A stretch of DNA of 64,000 nt from Aquimarina sp. RZ0 (GCF_008370685.1 NZ_VTZU01000029.1:1-64000), one strand, 5' to 3'; shown: positions 17,486 to 26,659, counted from the first letter of the stretch. Numbers and translations are program-made. The notes: a model not told the origin generated them from the sequence alone.

Positions 17486-18265
17486 TTAAATGATTTCCAA
17501 ACGTCCTGTATCTTTATTAAAGTAAAACTCTAGATCTAACATTAAAAACTCTTTAGGCTCAGCTTTTTCAAATGAAAGCGCTGGTTCTCCCGTTGGTCTC
17601 TTCAAACTTGCTTTTTTACCATCAGCTGCATATATTATAATGCTATCTTCTGCTAAATTTACGATATCAAATCCATTCTCAAAATCTTGTATAAGACCTC
17701 GTATTCTAGCGTTAGAATCAACCGAAGACAGGTACATAGAAGTTGCGATATTTTGCTCCCTGTTTTTAATACGATCTTCAAATACCTTAAACTGCTTGTT
17801 CTTAATTGTATTTGCAATTTCTATATAAGCACTTCTTAATTTAATTTCAAAATCCTCTATATCTTTAAGGTCATTTCCTTGTTCCCAAAGGGTATTCAGT
17901 TTATAATTTACAGTAACATCCAGATTTTGTGTATTCGCAAAAAAGCTTAAAGGTTGATTATCATGTACTTTTGGACTTTGATAACGTTCATAAGCTTCAA
18001 CAAATTTAAAACCACTCTCTATAGTATATAGATTACAGGTATATTCAAATTTTGTATCATTCGAAAATTGTGTACTGCCTATTACAGGTACTATAGAAAC
18101 AGAAATTTCTGTCATACCACTTTCTGATATCGCGTGATTGATAGGTATTTGAGAAGAAATCTGACCATTTTCTACATTCATTGTAAGAACCGGATGGTCA
18201 TTAACTCTAATTTCGAAACGACATTCAACTGCACTAAACTTGATAATATAGTATGGTTTTTTCAA
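17486..18265 (-). CDS. Unknown cytosolic protein at the end of the T6SS cargo operon
   Basis: I do not recognise this 259-residue protein. It has no signal peptide or membrane segment. The first 110 residues look like beta strands (FSAVECRFEIRVNDHPVLTM), and residues 128-200 are likely helical. It is the last gene of the leftward run from vgrG, ten bases after the lipoprotein gene. This position after a candidate effector would suit an immunity protein or an accessory factor. It contains the phrase YAADGKKASLKRPTGEP near the C-terminus. Function not known; the immunity idea is from position only. Confidence 0.65.
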   Translation of the reverse strand: MKKPYYIIKFSAVECRFEIRVNDHPVLTMNVENGQISSQIPINHAISESGMTEISVSIVPVIGSTQFSNDTKFEYTCNLYTIESGFKFVEAYERYQSPKVHDNQPLSFFANTQNLDVTVNYKLNTLWEQGNDLKDIEDFEIKLRSAYIEIANTIKNKQFKVFEDRIKNREQNIATSMYLSSVDSNARIRGLIQDFENGFDIVNLAEDSIIIYAADGKKASLKRPTGEPALSFEKAEPKEFLMLDLEFYFNKDTGRLEII

Positions 18266-18275
18266 TGTTTTATTT

Positions 18276-18983
18276 TTAAAGCGGTAAATTATTTAGTAAT
18301 TCATTAGCATATTTCTCTTCTCCAAAAAAATCATTTTTCTTATCCTCAGCAAATTGGAGATAAGAATAATTTGAATCTTGTTTTTCTATCCTTGTGTTGA
18401 GATAATCATTATAATTATTCAATCCTTCATATAGATAGTGGTCAATTAATTTCTGATCATCATTTTGCAGTATAATCAATTTACTTTTGATAGTTTCTTT
18501 TTCTTCTATTTTGGATGTGAAATTTTGTTTTAGTATTAAATAAGTATCGTTTAATTCCCATATTCCATTAAAGAAATTTTCATCTTTATTATAATAATTA
18601 GGCTTACCATATTTTTCTATAATACTGGTATACAAATTTTTGCTATCTTCTCTAACCGATGTTTTTAAATCAAAACATTTGATTAGATTGGATTTTTCAT
18701 CTAAAAATAAATTTAAACTGGTGGGCGTGAAATACTTTTCAGTTTGTTGCTGTTTTAATTTTATTTTATTGAATGTAAGTAGTTTTTGGTCTTCTGACTT
18801 ATAGCTTTTTAAGTGTTCAAAAGTGGATTTTCCCTCTTTGATTTCATATTGTTTATTTATTAGGTTAGAAGCTTCATAAGGCATTCTTACCTCTGCCAAA
18901 TCAAAATTTGATTGAGAATGAGAAGTACAAGATAACATACAAAATGTAAATAAAAGTGATAATAGTAAATTGAAGAATCTCAT
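18276..18983 (-). CDS. Lipoprotein, candidate T6SS immunity protein
   Basis: This 235-residue protein has a lipoprotein signal with the lipobox MLSC (Cys19), so it acts on the periplasmic side of a membrane. The mature part is charged and mostly helical, with no family I recognise. It begins four bases after the stop codon of the 902-residue OmpA-domain protein, so the two are almost certainly co-translated. A lipoprotein next to a toxin that binds peptidoglycan is a common layout for effector and immunity pairs. It could also simply be a structural helper of the spike cargo. Confidence 0.7.
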   Translation of the reverse strand: MRFFNLLLSLLFTFCMLSCTSHSQSNFDLAEVRMPYEASNLINKQYEIKEGKSTFEHLKSYKSEDQKLLTFNKIKLKQQQTEKYFTPTSLNLFLDEKSNLIKCFDLKTSVREDSKNLYTSIIEKYGKPNYYNKDENFFNGIWELNDTYLILKQNFTSKIEEKETIKSKLIILQNDDQKLIDHYLYEGLNNYNDYLNTRIEKQDSNYSYLQFAEDKKNDFFGEEKYANELLNNLPL

Positions 18984-18987
18984 TAGA

Positions 18988-21696
18988 TTAAGGTTTTATA
19001 AGTTGTATTTCTGCTTTGCGACCCGAAATATCCTCTAAATTTTTGATGATATCAAATTCATCCCAAAATTTTCTCTTTTCATTAATATTGATAGGTTTCC
19101 AATCAGCACTTATTACTTTGTATGATAAGCCTACTTCTATGTAGACAACTACTTGAGCTATACAAGGGTCTATTTTTAAACTAGGTTTGTAATATAGACC
19201 TTGATGTGTTCCATATTTTAAATGATGTCCAGAGGTTATACCAAGTTTGACACCTGCACTGGCATGGCCCTTTGCGTGGGCTGATCCTACTTTTACGATA
19301 ACGACTTTGGCACTTAATTCGATACCTGCAGTAAGTTCAACTCCTAATTTGGACTCTAGATTAGCACTAGCACTTTTTTTGTCAGAAGCTGTATTGCTTT
19401 CAAAATCAACACCACCATTTATAGTTCCTGTAATAATGAGATCAAACCAAACACGGAAATTGACCTGTACTCTTTCGGATTCGTACCCCTTTTCTGCCCA
19501 TTCTCTTATAGCCAGAATAATATCTCCCGCTACTGGGTTTCCTGTAGTTGCATAGGAAGCAGCGGTGATGGCTCCTCCCAGTAAATCAATTATTAGTTTA
19601 ACACCGATTAGTGGTTCTGATTTTAAATAAAACTTGTATTCAGTTCCAATTTCTTTTATAGGTTTTTTATCTATTTCTCCTCTGGCTAACTGCCATTCAG
19701 CACCTATACAAAAATTAGGGGGAACCATTTCTACAGAAAAAGGAGTTTTATTGCCAAGAGTTTTTGTTGCTTTTCCTTTAGTCGTTTTCGTAATTCCTTT
19801 AGAAATCTCCTTCAAGGAACTAAAAACATTATAGATCCATTTAAATTTATCTTCGTATTTTCCTGTGACTTCAAAATCTTGTTCATAATTTAGGTCATCT
19901 ATTTTATTCCAGCTGGCTTTGAGAACTACTCCAAAAGCTGCTTCAGACTGTTTCCATTTACTTTCTGCAGCTATTTTTCCATTTACTTTACGCATTCTCT
20001 GTACTCCAGGAGCATCTAAGCCTTGCCATTTTACAGCCAAAGGATTACTAAGTTTTAAAAAGAAATGAAAATCCCATTTGATATCAGGGTATGTTTTTAC
20101 GATTACAGCAGCTTTTTCTTTATTAGTATAGTATCTACAACTGTGAATATGAAAATTGAAATTATTAGTACTGCTTTTATGCGGCCAAATATATTTTAAA
20201 GCATCTATTTTTAATACAGAGATAGAAAGATTTGAATACACCTGATGTTCTATTTTTGATGTTCCATCATATACAAAAGGTCCTTTTTGTCCTTGAGAAG
20301 TGAGTTCAATAACTTTTACGTCTTTGGTATCATGAGCCAGGTTTGTTCCTCGTCTTAAACATTTATCCGTATTGTAAGTATCTATAGTAAATGCAATTTT
20401 TTTCTTTTTAGATTCATCTGGTGCAATGGTTTCAAAAACAATGCTTTCTGCATTACCTCCAAAGATTTTAAATCTAATAGTAAGTCGTCTATTTTGTTGA
20501 TGTTCCTCTTCAGAAATATCGTTTCCATTAATTAAAAGTCTTCTTTTACCATATCCCCGAGCCGTGATCACTTTTCTGGAAACTCCCTTTGAAACAAGAT
20601 ATTCTCGCGCAGAAGCGGCTCTACGTTGAGAAAGCTTATCATTGTACTCATCACTAGCTCTAACATCACAATGAGCACCTAATTCTGCTGGAACGTATGG
20701 GTTGTCTAGTAATAATCTGACAATTCCATCTAAAACGGATTTTGCATCATTTCTGATCTCTGATTTGTCCAGATCAAAATGAATAACTTCGGATACCTGA
20801 AATTCTGATTTTTGTTTGGTATCAAGTTGTAATTTCCCTTCTTCAAAAAGCGGAATATCTTTTTTATCATCTGCAACAACAATTTTCCTAAATCTGCATA
20901 ACTCATACCGTTCTACATTGATTTCAGATTCCCCAACGATGGCAGGTCTTGCATTTTGAGCTTTTTCTACTTGTCTGGTGACAATTTCATCTTCTATTTT
21001 TAGGTAACGAGCATGGATATCTTGTTTTTTATCATCTACAAGCGTTTTTGTTGTTCCTTGTACTTTTAATTTTACATAGAATTCTTCTTTACTACTAGTC
21101 CATATACCGGTACCAGCTCTCCAGGTATAGGTGTTTTTAATCTGTAGGTTCACCTCTCCATGAATACACTGCACACCGCCTATGGATGTCACTTTTTTAT
21201 CACTTCCTGTTTGACGATTATATATGTCTAGCACCAGAGTGGCTCCATTTAACCCTTCTGTCTGTATATTTAACCATACATCATCACCATATTTTATAGC
21301 GCTTTCTCTGATATCACTACCTCCATTCGTTTTACTCCATTTGGTACTTACAATTTTTTGAGGAGCGATTGCTCTAAAAGTTAATTGTGTTGGATATCTA
21401 TTGATAGGAGTATCCAAAAAGGCTTCTATAATGTGTTGTTTTGGTCCGCAAAATTTTGGTTTTACGGTGATTCCTCTAGTATCACCAATTTTTCCTTCCT
21501 GATCACTTTTTGTGTATGGAATACCTTCTTTGGGTCTTATAATCCATTGTGCATGACCTTGCATTCCCTTAGGAGTTCCATCGTGATATATAGCTTTTAC
21601 TTCAACTGTTTCGTTTGCTTTTATCTCAAAGTTTCTGGGTGCGCTAGTTTTACTTATCCCTTCTACAATAACTACTTTTTCTATTCCTACAGGCAT
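18988..21696 (-). CDS. Candidate T6SS effector with central OmpA-like peptidoglycan-binding domain
   Basis: This 902-residue protein lies directly downstream of the PAAR-like gene (11 bases) in the vgrG operon. Residues 1-290 appear to be beta-rich repeats with no known catalytic motif. Residues 300-411 are an OmpA C-terminal domain (FDLDKSEIRNDAKSVL; HCDVRASDEYNDKLSQRRA) with Asp344 and Arg359 at the diaminopimelate-binding positions. Residues 412-690 are not recognised. Residues 696-732 are hydrophobic (LIIDLLGGAITAASYATTG), and 745-865 are Gly/Ala-rich with alternating polarity, as in pore-forming beta hairpins. There is no signal peptide, so delivery by the T6SS spike is likely. Whether it kills by pore formation, or only anchors to the cell wall, is inference. 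Confidence 0.75.
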   Translation of the reverse strand: MPVGIEKVVIVEGISKTSAPRNFEIKANETVEVKAIYHDGTPKGMQGHAQWIIRPKEGIPYTKSDQEGKIGDTRGITVKPKFCGPKQHIIEAFLDTPINRYPTQLTFRAIAPQKIVSTKWSKTNGGSDIRESAIKYGDDVWLNIQTEGLNGATLVLDIYNRQTGSDKKVTSIGGVQCIHGEVNLQIKNTYTWRAGTGIWTSSKEEFYVKLKVQGTTKTLVDDKKQDIHARYLKIEDEIVTRQVEKAQNARPAIVGESEINVERYELCRFRKIVVADDKKDIPLFEEGKLQLDTKQKSEFQVSEVIHFDLDKSEIRNDAKSVLDGIVRLLLDNPYVPAELGAHCDVRASDEYNDKLSQRRAASAREYLVSKGVSRKVITARGYGKRRLLINGNDISEEEHQQNRRLTIRFKIFGGNAESIVFETIAPDESKKKKIAFTIDTYNTDKCLRRGTNLAHDTKDVKVIELTSQGQKGPFVYDGTSKIEHQVYSNLSISVLKIDALKYIWPHKSSTNNFNFHIHSCRYYTNKEKAAVIVKTYPDIKWDFHFFLKLSNPLAVKWQGLDAPGVQRMRKVNGKIAAESKWKQSEAAFGVVLKASWNKIDDLNYEQDFEVTGKYEDKFKWIYNVFSSLKEISKGITKTTKGKATKTLGNKTPFSVEMVPPNFCIGAEWQLARGEIDKKPIKEIGTEYKFYLKSEPLIGVKLIIDLLGGAITAASYATTGNPVAGDIILAIREWAEKGYESERVQVNFRVWFDLIITGTINGGVDFESNTASDKKSASANLESKLGVELTAGIELSAKVVIVKVGSAHAKGHASAGVKLGITSGHHLKYGTHQGLYYKPSLKIDPCIAQVVVYIEVGLSYKVISADWKPININEKRKFWDEFDIIKNLEDISGRKAEIQLIKP

Positions 21697-21707
21697 ATAA
21701 GATGTTT

Positions 21708-22202
21708 TTAAGTAACAATTATTTCTTTTATATCAGAAGCTTCTTCCATTTGTAAATCTCTGGAATCGATCATAGGGTTTATTTGTCTCTGCGCATCGGG
21801 ATTAGAATCCTCTGCATTGCTTGAGCTTCCTGCCGGAGATTGACCATGATCTAAGATACTGATACAAGGACTACCTGCAATGGGACAAATAGCTTTACTA
21901 TCTTCAAGTAATACTTTACCTCCATTGCTGAACTCTAAATTTTCATAAAAACCATCCCACTTGGTCACAACAATTTGACATGGTTTAAAACTACTTCCTG
22001 TAGGTTGTAATTTACATTGACCAAAAGTATTTTTTTCAAACGTAGCGCCTCCTATTTCCATAGAAGTTGCAAGTAGTTTTTCTGTTCCATCACTATCATT
22101 TGCATAATACTTGGAGTGGGAGAGAACCTTAAGTTTATCCGGACCATCTCCAAACTGGCACTCACACATCGCTCCTTGTACTGCAGCATATTTCTGGCTC
22201 AT
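21708..22202 (-). CDS. PAAR-like spike-tip protein (DUF4280)
   Basis: This 164-residue protein matches DUF4280, the PAAR-like family that caps VgrG in Bacteroidota and some Firmicutes systems. It opens with YAAVQGAMCECQFGDGP, and has GQCKLQPTGSSFKPC and GKVLLEDSKAICPIAGSPCI, the conserved cysteine-containing loops of the sharpened cone. The last 40 residues (after about 120) are polar and probably disordered, perhaps a contact for the cargo encoded next. It lies 12 bases after the 324-residue protein and 11 before the effector candidate. Confidence 0.85.
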   Translation of the reverse strand: MSQKYAAVQGAMCECQFGDGPDKLKVLSHSKYYANDSDGTEKLLATSMEIGGATFEKNTFGQCKLQPTGSSFKPCQIVVTKWDGFYENLEFSNGGKVLLEDSKAICPIAGSPCISILDHGQSPAGSSSNAEDSNPDAQRQINPMIDSRDLQMEEASDIKEIIVT

Positions 22203-22214
22203 AATGTGTTTTTT

Positions 22215-23189
22215 TTATCTTTTAAATAATTTGGTCCAAAAACCTTTTTGATTATCATTTTTGTTTTCTTCGGCTTCCTGATCATCTATCAAAACTGAGT
22301 GTTCTGGAATTTTTTCTAACAAAAACATTTTAATACAAACCTTTTTAGGTTTTGCAAACTTAGTTTCAAAATTAGCTTCGTATCCTTCTACGATTCCTGT
22401 TTTTTTATCTAATAAATAGATGAGATCACAGGTTCCATTCAGTTTTTTTTCATTGGTATTAATTTTTGCGTAATAAGGATCATCTAACTCTTGTTCAATA
22501 TCCAGAGCACATCTTTGATCTTTAATTTTGCCTTTACCTTTTATAATTATGTCTTTAGAAGATTCATTTTCTAAATCTTCTATAGTTAGTTCTGTTAGAT
22601 AATTCACAGGTAGTGCTTTTCCGGCAATGGGATATTTGATTTCACATCCAAAGGTGAAATCATCGCTATATACGTTATATAAAGGTGCAAAGTAAAGTTG
22701 TAAAAACCAGTCTTTAGAGATTTTATCAAAAAACACTTCTGGTGATCTCAGTGTGTAATCAGTAAGTTTAATGTATTTATCTACAAGAAGACCTTTATAA
22801 TTTTTGGATAATCGCTTCTTTGTTATATTCCAGCGAGAAACAACGTCATTATGATTATTAATACTATGAATTTGTCCATTTCTGAGTGTTTCGATTTCTA
22901 ATGGATAAATGACATTACTAACCTCATAAGCTAATTTATCTAAAAAATCTTGTGGAGCCTGATCATTAATATAAAATTCTGGTAATCGGGTAATCCTGAA
23001 TGAATTTGTAAATTCATCAACTTTGCCTATAAATTTGATCGTTAGCTTATATCTGAGTTCAGTTCTGGATTGATGATCATCCAAAATAATCATGCAACCA
23101 TATTTACCTGTAAAACCCTTGGGTTTTAAAAGTAATTGATGATCTCTGCCCAGAATAGCAACCGTATGTTGTTCTTGGTTTCTTTCCAT
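22215..23189 (-). CDS. Unknown protein between VgrG and PAAR, candidate effector adaptor
   Basis: I do not recognise this 324-residue protein. It has no signal peptide, and looks like a mixed beta-rich cytosolic protein (KPKGFTGKYGCMIILDDHQS near the N-terminus; DWFLQLYFAPLYNVYSDDFT near 160-180). The C-terminus is charged and ends in a Phe-Trp-Lys-rich tail. It sits 37 bases after vgrG and before the PAAR-like gene. In other T6SS operons this place is taken by loading adaptors such as DUF4123, DUF1795 or DUF2169 proteins, none of which it clearly resembles. A related role is inferred from order alone. Confidence 0.7.
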   Translation of the reverse strand: MERNQEQHTVAILGRDHQLLLKPKGFTGKYGCMIILDDHQSRTELRYKLTIKFIGKVDEFTNSFRITRLPEFYINDQAPQDFLDKLAYEVSNVIYPLEIETLRNGQIHSINNHNDVVSRWNITKKRLSKNYKGLLVDKYIKLTDYTLRSPEVFFDKISKDWFLQLYFAPLYNVYSDDFTFGCEIKYPIAGKALPVNYLTELTIEDLENESSKDIIIKGKGKIKDQRCALDIEQELDDPYYAKINTNEKKLNGTCDLIYLLDKKTGIVEGYEANFETKFAKPKKVCIKMFLLEKIPEHSVLIDDQEAEENKNDNQKGFWTKLFKR

Positions 23190-23226
23190 AGTACGTTAAG
23201 ATGATCGATTAAAAGGTACTTTTAGA

Positions 23227-25011
23227 TTAAAAAAGTTTAACTTTCTCTTTACTTTGAACGTCAACCGTTTTTCCTGATGACAGTGTCAGGTTTTGTTTAT
23301 TACTACTTATTGTTATTTCATCAGATACATTCTGTTGTTTTTTAGAATCTGTAGAAAGATTTTCTTCAACAATTATTGTATTGTTCTTAGTCATTACATT
23401 GTAGTTTTCAGAGATACTTTTTGTAAAATCCTTTCCAGCAACCATATCTATATTCTCATCTGCTTTGATTTTAATATTTTTAGCAGTAAAAGTCATAGTT
23501 TCACCTGCAGAAATTGTGATATTATTTGTAGCGGTATCAATATGTATACTATTACTGTTTTTATCGGTAATTGTTATAAATTCTCCACCTTTGGTATCAT
23601 TTAATTCTACGGTATGGCCACTACGGGTTCTGATGGCTTTGATATTATTTTTGTCGGTATTCCAGCCTGATGGATTAGCACTTCCATTATATAATGTCCC
23701 TAGTATATAAGGTCTTTCTGCATTTCCACCTTCAAAACCAACTAAAACTTCTTCACCAATTTCCGGGATAAAATGAAATCCTTTTTCACCACCTGCATGG
23801 GGTGTAACGATTCTTAACCAAGGTGTCATTTCACCTTTTTCCTTTTGCCAGGGGAATTGTACACGAATTCTGCCTAACCCTTCGGTATCACTATTCTCTT
23901 TTACGATGGCTACTTGTGTTTCGCTTTTTGGAAATGCCATTAAATCAGTATTAGGATACACGTCAAGATCAGCCGTAACTCCTTCAAACTTATTTTGGTA
24001 TTTACCATTTTCTGTATTCGTATGCGTAATACTGGTAATTCTAAAACTACCGTAGGCAGCTCCATCTCCCTGAATCTTGACTACCTGACCTATTTTTACT
24101 CCTGGATTATCACTGGAACCTTTAAAAATTACTTGTTTTATTTCTTCAGCTTTTTTCTGTTGTTCTACCTGAGTATCTAATCGTTGTTTTAGGCTACTGT
24201 CGATATAAGAATTCAGATACACCTTGGTTTCGTTAGGAAAAATTTCATCTGATTTATTGCTAATAAAGCCATTATGCCCATTAATACCTGTACTCACTTG
24301 CCTTGTTGCTTTCTGATGCTGTCCATCTGTTAGATAGTCGTTCGTAAAATAATTATAATTAGTAGATGAAGGTTTTAAATCTAATGAGAATTCTTGCAGA
24401 TCATGACCATAGGTAAGTAGCACTTCTTCTTCGTCTTCTGGTTTACCAAAAACCAGAGAACTGCCATCATAATAGAACCATTCGCTATATTGAGCTGCTA
24501 ATCTGCGGGCATACTCAAAAGCACTTTCTTTATGCTGTACACTATAATGAATGGTTTGAGTACCCACCGGATTAAAAATGGTCTGAAGCTTAGATTGGTC
24601 GTATTTCTTGAATGTTTCGTCCAAAATAGTTGTCAGGTCTACATCATTATATGAGTTATAATTAGGGCCGTCATCAGCAATAATACTGCTACTATGTGCT
24701 TTTATAGTCACTAAATCTCCTTGTTGCTGGTGAAATCCTTTTGTGCTATTCACAGAAGTAACCACTCCTTTAAATTCAAAATCTTTATAACCTGTTAAAG
24801 CTCCAAGAGAAGAAATTTGTACCGTAATAATTTGCCCTAGATAATTTTTAGTCTGTGAGGCTATATCTCCTGTACTATTTTCTAATACATCCATTCTACA
24901 AACTAATTCTAATATATGATGTGCATCAATTTCCTGATGCAACACTAGTTGTTTATATGCATGTATAGCAGCGCCTCCTATAAATATTTGAGTGTTAGAT
25001 TGTAATGCCAT
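23227..25011 (-). CDS. tssI: T6SS spike protein VgrG (TssI)
   Basis: This 594-residue protein is the trimeric spike of the T6SS. Residues 1-340 correspond to the gp27-like base (phage late-control D fold). Residues about 355-440 form the gp5-like OB fold with the family run GRIRVQFPWQKEKGE and GFHFIPEIGEEVLVGFEGG. The rest is a beta-helix needle made of short repeats (NSIHIDTATNNITISAGE and on to the end). No C-terminal toxin domain is fused, so cargo must attach through PAAR or adaptors, which fits the genes that follow. It begins a leftward operon of at least five genes. A long hairpin lies in its leader (25044-25095). Confidence 0.93.
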   Translation of the reverse strand: MALQSNTQIFIGGAAIHAYKQLVLHQEIDAHHILELVCRMDVLENSTGDIASQTKNYLGQIITVQISSLGALTGYKDFEFKGVVTSVNSTKGFHQQQGDLVTIKAHSSSIIADDGPNYNSYNDVDLTTILDETFKKYDQSKLQTIFNPVGTQTIHYSVQHKESAFEYARRLAAQYSEWFYYDGSSLVFGKPEDEEEVLLTYGHDLQEFSLDLKPSSTNYNYFTNDYLTDGQHQKATRQVSTGINGHNGFISNKSDEIFPNETKVYLNSYIDSSLKQRLDTQVEQQKKAEEIKQVIFKGSSDNPGVKIGQVVKIQGDGAAYGSFRITSITHTNTENGKYQNKFEGVTADLDVYPNTDLMAFPKSETQVAIVKENSDTEGLGRIRVQFPWQKEKGEMTPWLRIVTPHAGGEKGFHFIPEIGEEVLVGFEGGNAERPYILGTLYNGSANPSGWNTDKNNIKAIRTRSGHTVELNDTKGGEFITITDKNSNSIHIDTATNNITISAGETMTFTAKNIKIKADENIDMVAGKDFTKSISENYNVMTKNNTIIVEENLSTDSKKQQNVSDEITISSNKQNLTLSSGKTVDVQSKEKVKLF

Positions 25012-25043
25012 GTGTTTTGTTTTGAGGTTTACACTTTATAGAT

Positions 25044-25095
25044 TTCCTGTGTTCTTTAAATTTTCTTTTACAGTATATTTAAAGAACACAGGGAA
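25044..25095. other. Long hairpin in the vgrG leader
   Basis: CCTGTGTTCTTTAAAT (25046-25061) pairs perfectly with ATTTAAAGAACACAGG (25077-25092). The structure lies 33 bases upstream of the vgrG start codon, between hcp and vgrG. No T run follows the stem on either strand, so it is not a standard terminator. It could be an attenuator, a processing site or a translation-control element. The rest of 25096-25546 is AT-rich with nothing I can name. Confidence 0.6.
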
Positions 25096-25546
25096 TTGTT
25101 GTCAATCTTTTGATAAGAAGTATCACTTTTATAATGATAAAAAATTGTGTGGTACTCCTTTATTATAGTCGAACCATTACTTTCCTGGTATGGAGAGAAG
25201 ATACGTATGAAATTAGATTTATATAAAGAGAAATACTCTTTTTCTAAGAATACATTTTAGACAGCTCATGAATTCTTATGACTAAAATATAGACTCACGT
25301 ATTGATATTAATTATTTCCTATACATTTTAAAGGAATTAAATTTCTTACTTTTTTATTTCTTAAATACCTTATAGCTAATCTTATTTTTTTAAATCAGCT
25401 TTGTTTTCCCTTCCAGTATATAAAATTTTTTAGAAAATTCTTTCTTTGTCTATAAATATTGAATTAACAAACGCTTAGACTATTCAGTGTTTATTAAGAA
25501 ATTATTTATAATAATCATATCCTCTCCCTCTAAGCATTTGATAACT

Positions 25547-25942
25547 TTATACTTTAGATGGCCAATTGTTTGTAAAAGTAGTTCCTTTAATCGTTACTTC
25601 TTTTGCAGAAAGTATTAGGTGTATTTGTAGAGGTTGGTCATTAGTAGCATTAAAATGTTCTGTATATTCTATACAATAGGCATCTTTTATCTCTACGTTT
25701 TTAAGACTAGACATATTATCTCGTCTAAAAAAAGTAATCTTACAATTTTTGGTAACTGTTGGCGATATACACCAATCCAAAAAATCTGTTTTTGCGGTAG
25801 ACTCAATAAGCAGGCTTACCTGACCACCTTGCGGTTTTGCACAGGGTCGACCTGTATAATCCGCATCTTGTTTGAAAGTGAATCGGCAATCTAAAATAGT
25901 CAATTCCTCACCATCTAGTTCTAATTTTGATAAAAATGACAT
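25547..25942 (-). CDS. tssD: T6SS tube protein Hcp (TssD), second copy
   Basis: This 131-residue protein forms the hexameric rings of the T6SS tube in Bacteroidota systems. It shares with the neighbouring copy the pattern MSF.A/SKLE.(D/N)G...L, the central TGRP..K.GG and a LILSA-like ending. Identity between the two copies is only moderate, so they are not a recent duplication. This copy has four cysteines (C-R-F near 19, C34, C57, C66), unlike its neighbour. It follows the terminator at 26021-26045, so it should have its own promoter in 25943-26020. Its role as a specialised tube or carrier for a certain cargo is possible. Confidence 0.88.
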   Translation of the reverse strand: MSFLSKLELDGEELTILDCRFTFKQDADYTGRPCAKPQGGQVSLLIESTAKTDFLDWCISPTVTKNCKITFFRRDNMSSLKNVEIKDAYCIEYTEHFNATNDQPLQIHLILSAKEVTIKGTTFTNNWPSKV

Positions 25943-26020
25943 AATGTTTTGTTTAAGTATTTATAATTATAGATACTAAATCTAAATTTTATAAGTAAAA
26001 GATTGATATAATAAATAGTG

Positions 26021-26045
26021 AAAAAAGGGAGTGATATTCACTCCC
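26021..26045 (-). terminator. Terminator after the first hcp gene
   Basis: GGGAGTGA (26027-26034) pairs with TCACTCCC (26038-26045). On the minus strand the stem is followed by six T residues. It lies 35 bases downstream of the hcp stop codon at 26080. Confidence 0.85.
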
Positions 26046-26079
26046 TCCTCTTTAATAATTTTTCATTGTAGAAAAGATC

Positions 26080-26469
26080 TTAAACCCAAGGGTTCTCGTG
26101 CTCACTATTTTTTGTATCAACAACTCTTGCTGATATCGTAAAAGTGATAGTCGCAGGATTTTTACCAGTTGAATCAAAATTTTCTTCATAAGCTACGACA
26201 TAAGCATCATTGAAATTGATTTTCTTTGCAGTTGCTTTAGTGTCTCGTTTTTCAAAATTTACTACAAAATTTGACATAGTGTAGCTATCAAAAGCTAAAT
26301 CAGAAATTTTTTCATCGTCTGCACAAGATTCTATTGAGAATCTAGCTTTCCCACCTCTTAAAACTGTAGATGGACGACCTGTTGCATCTGTTTCTTGAGA
26401 AAGTTTGTAATGGAAATTTAATAAGTTAAATGTAGCTCCATTAACTTCTACTGTTGCATGAAATGACAT
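26080..26469 (-). CDS. tssD: T6SS tube protein Hcp (TssD), first copy
   Basis: This 129-residue protein is the typical Bacteroidota TssD. It begins MSFHATVEVNGATFNLLNFHY and contains TDATGRPSTVLRGGKARF and the ending TFTISARVVDTKN, close to family consensus. It lies between two strong terminators (26660-26698 and 26021-26045), so it forms its own transcription unit, as expected for the most abundant T6SS part. The first residue after the start and the AT-rich leader give no ribosome binding site, which is normal here. Confidence 0.92.
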   Translation of the reverse strand: MSFHATVEVNGATFNLLNFHYKLSQETDATGRPSTVLRGGKARFSIESCADDEKISDLAFDSYTMSNFVVNFEKRDTKATAKKINFNDAYVVAYEENFDSTGKNPATITFTISARVVDTKNSEHENPWV

Positions 26470-26659
26470 AATAAATAATTTTAAATTAATAATAAATAAT
26501 AAGTATATAATAAATGTAACTTGTACGGTGTAAATGTAATGAAAAATGTTATAACCGTAGTTGTTGATTATATGTAGGAATCTTATTAATTAAAATTAAA
26601 GAAGGAAAAGGACTACACTTTTTTCAGGGGGTTTTTCCCTTTTTGCGATGATAAACAGC

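Noticed and set aside
25012..25546. A riboswitch upstream of vgrG
   Set aside because: Only one simple hairpin is present and no conserved multi-stem core of a known riboswitch can be seen.
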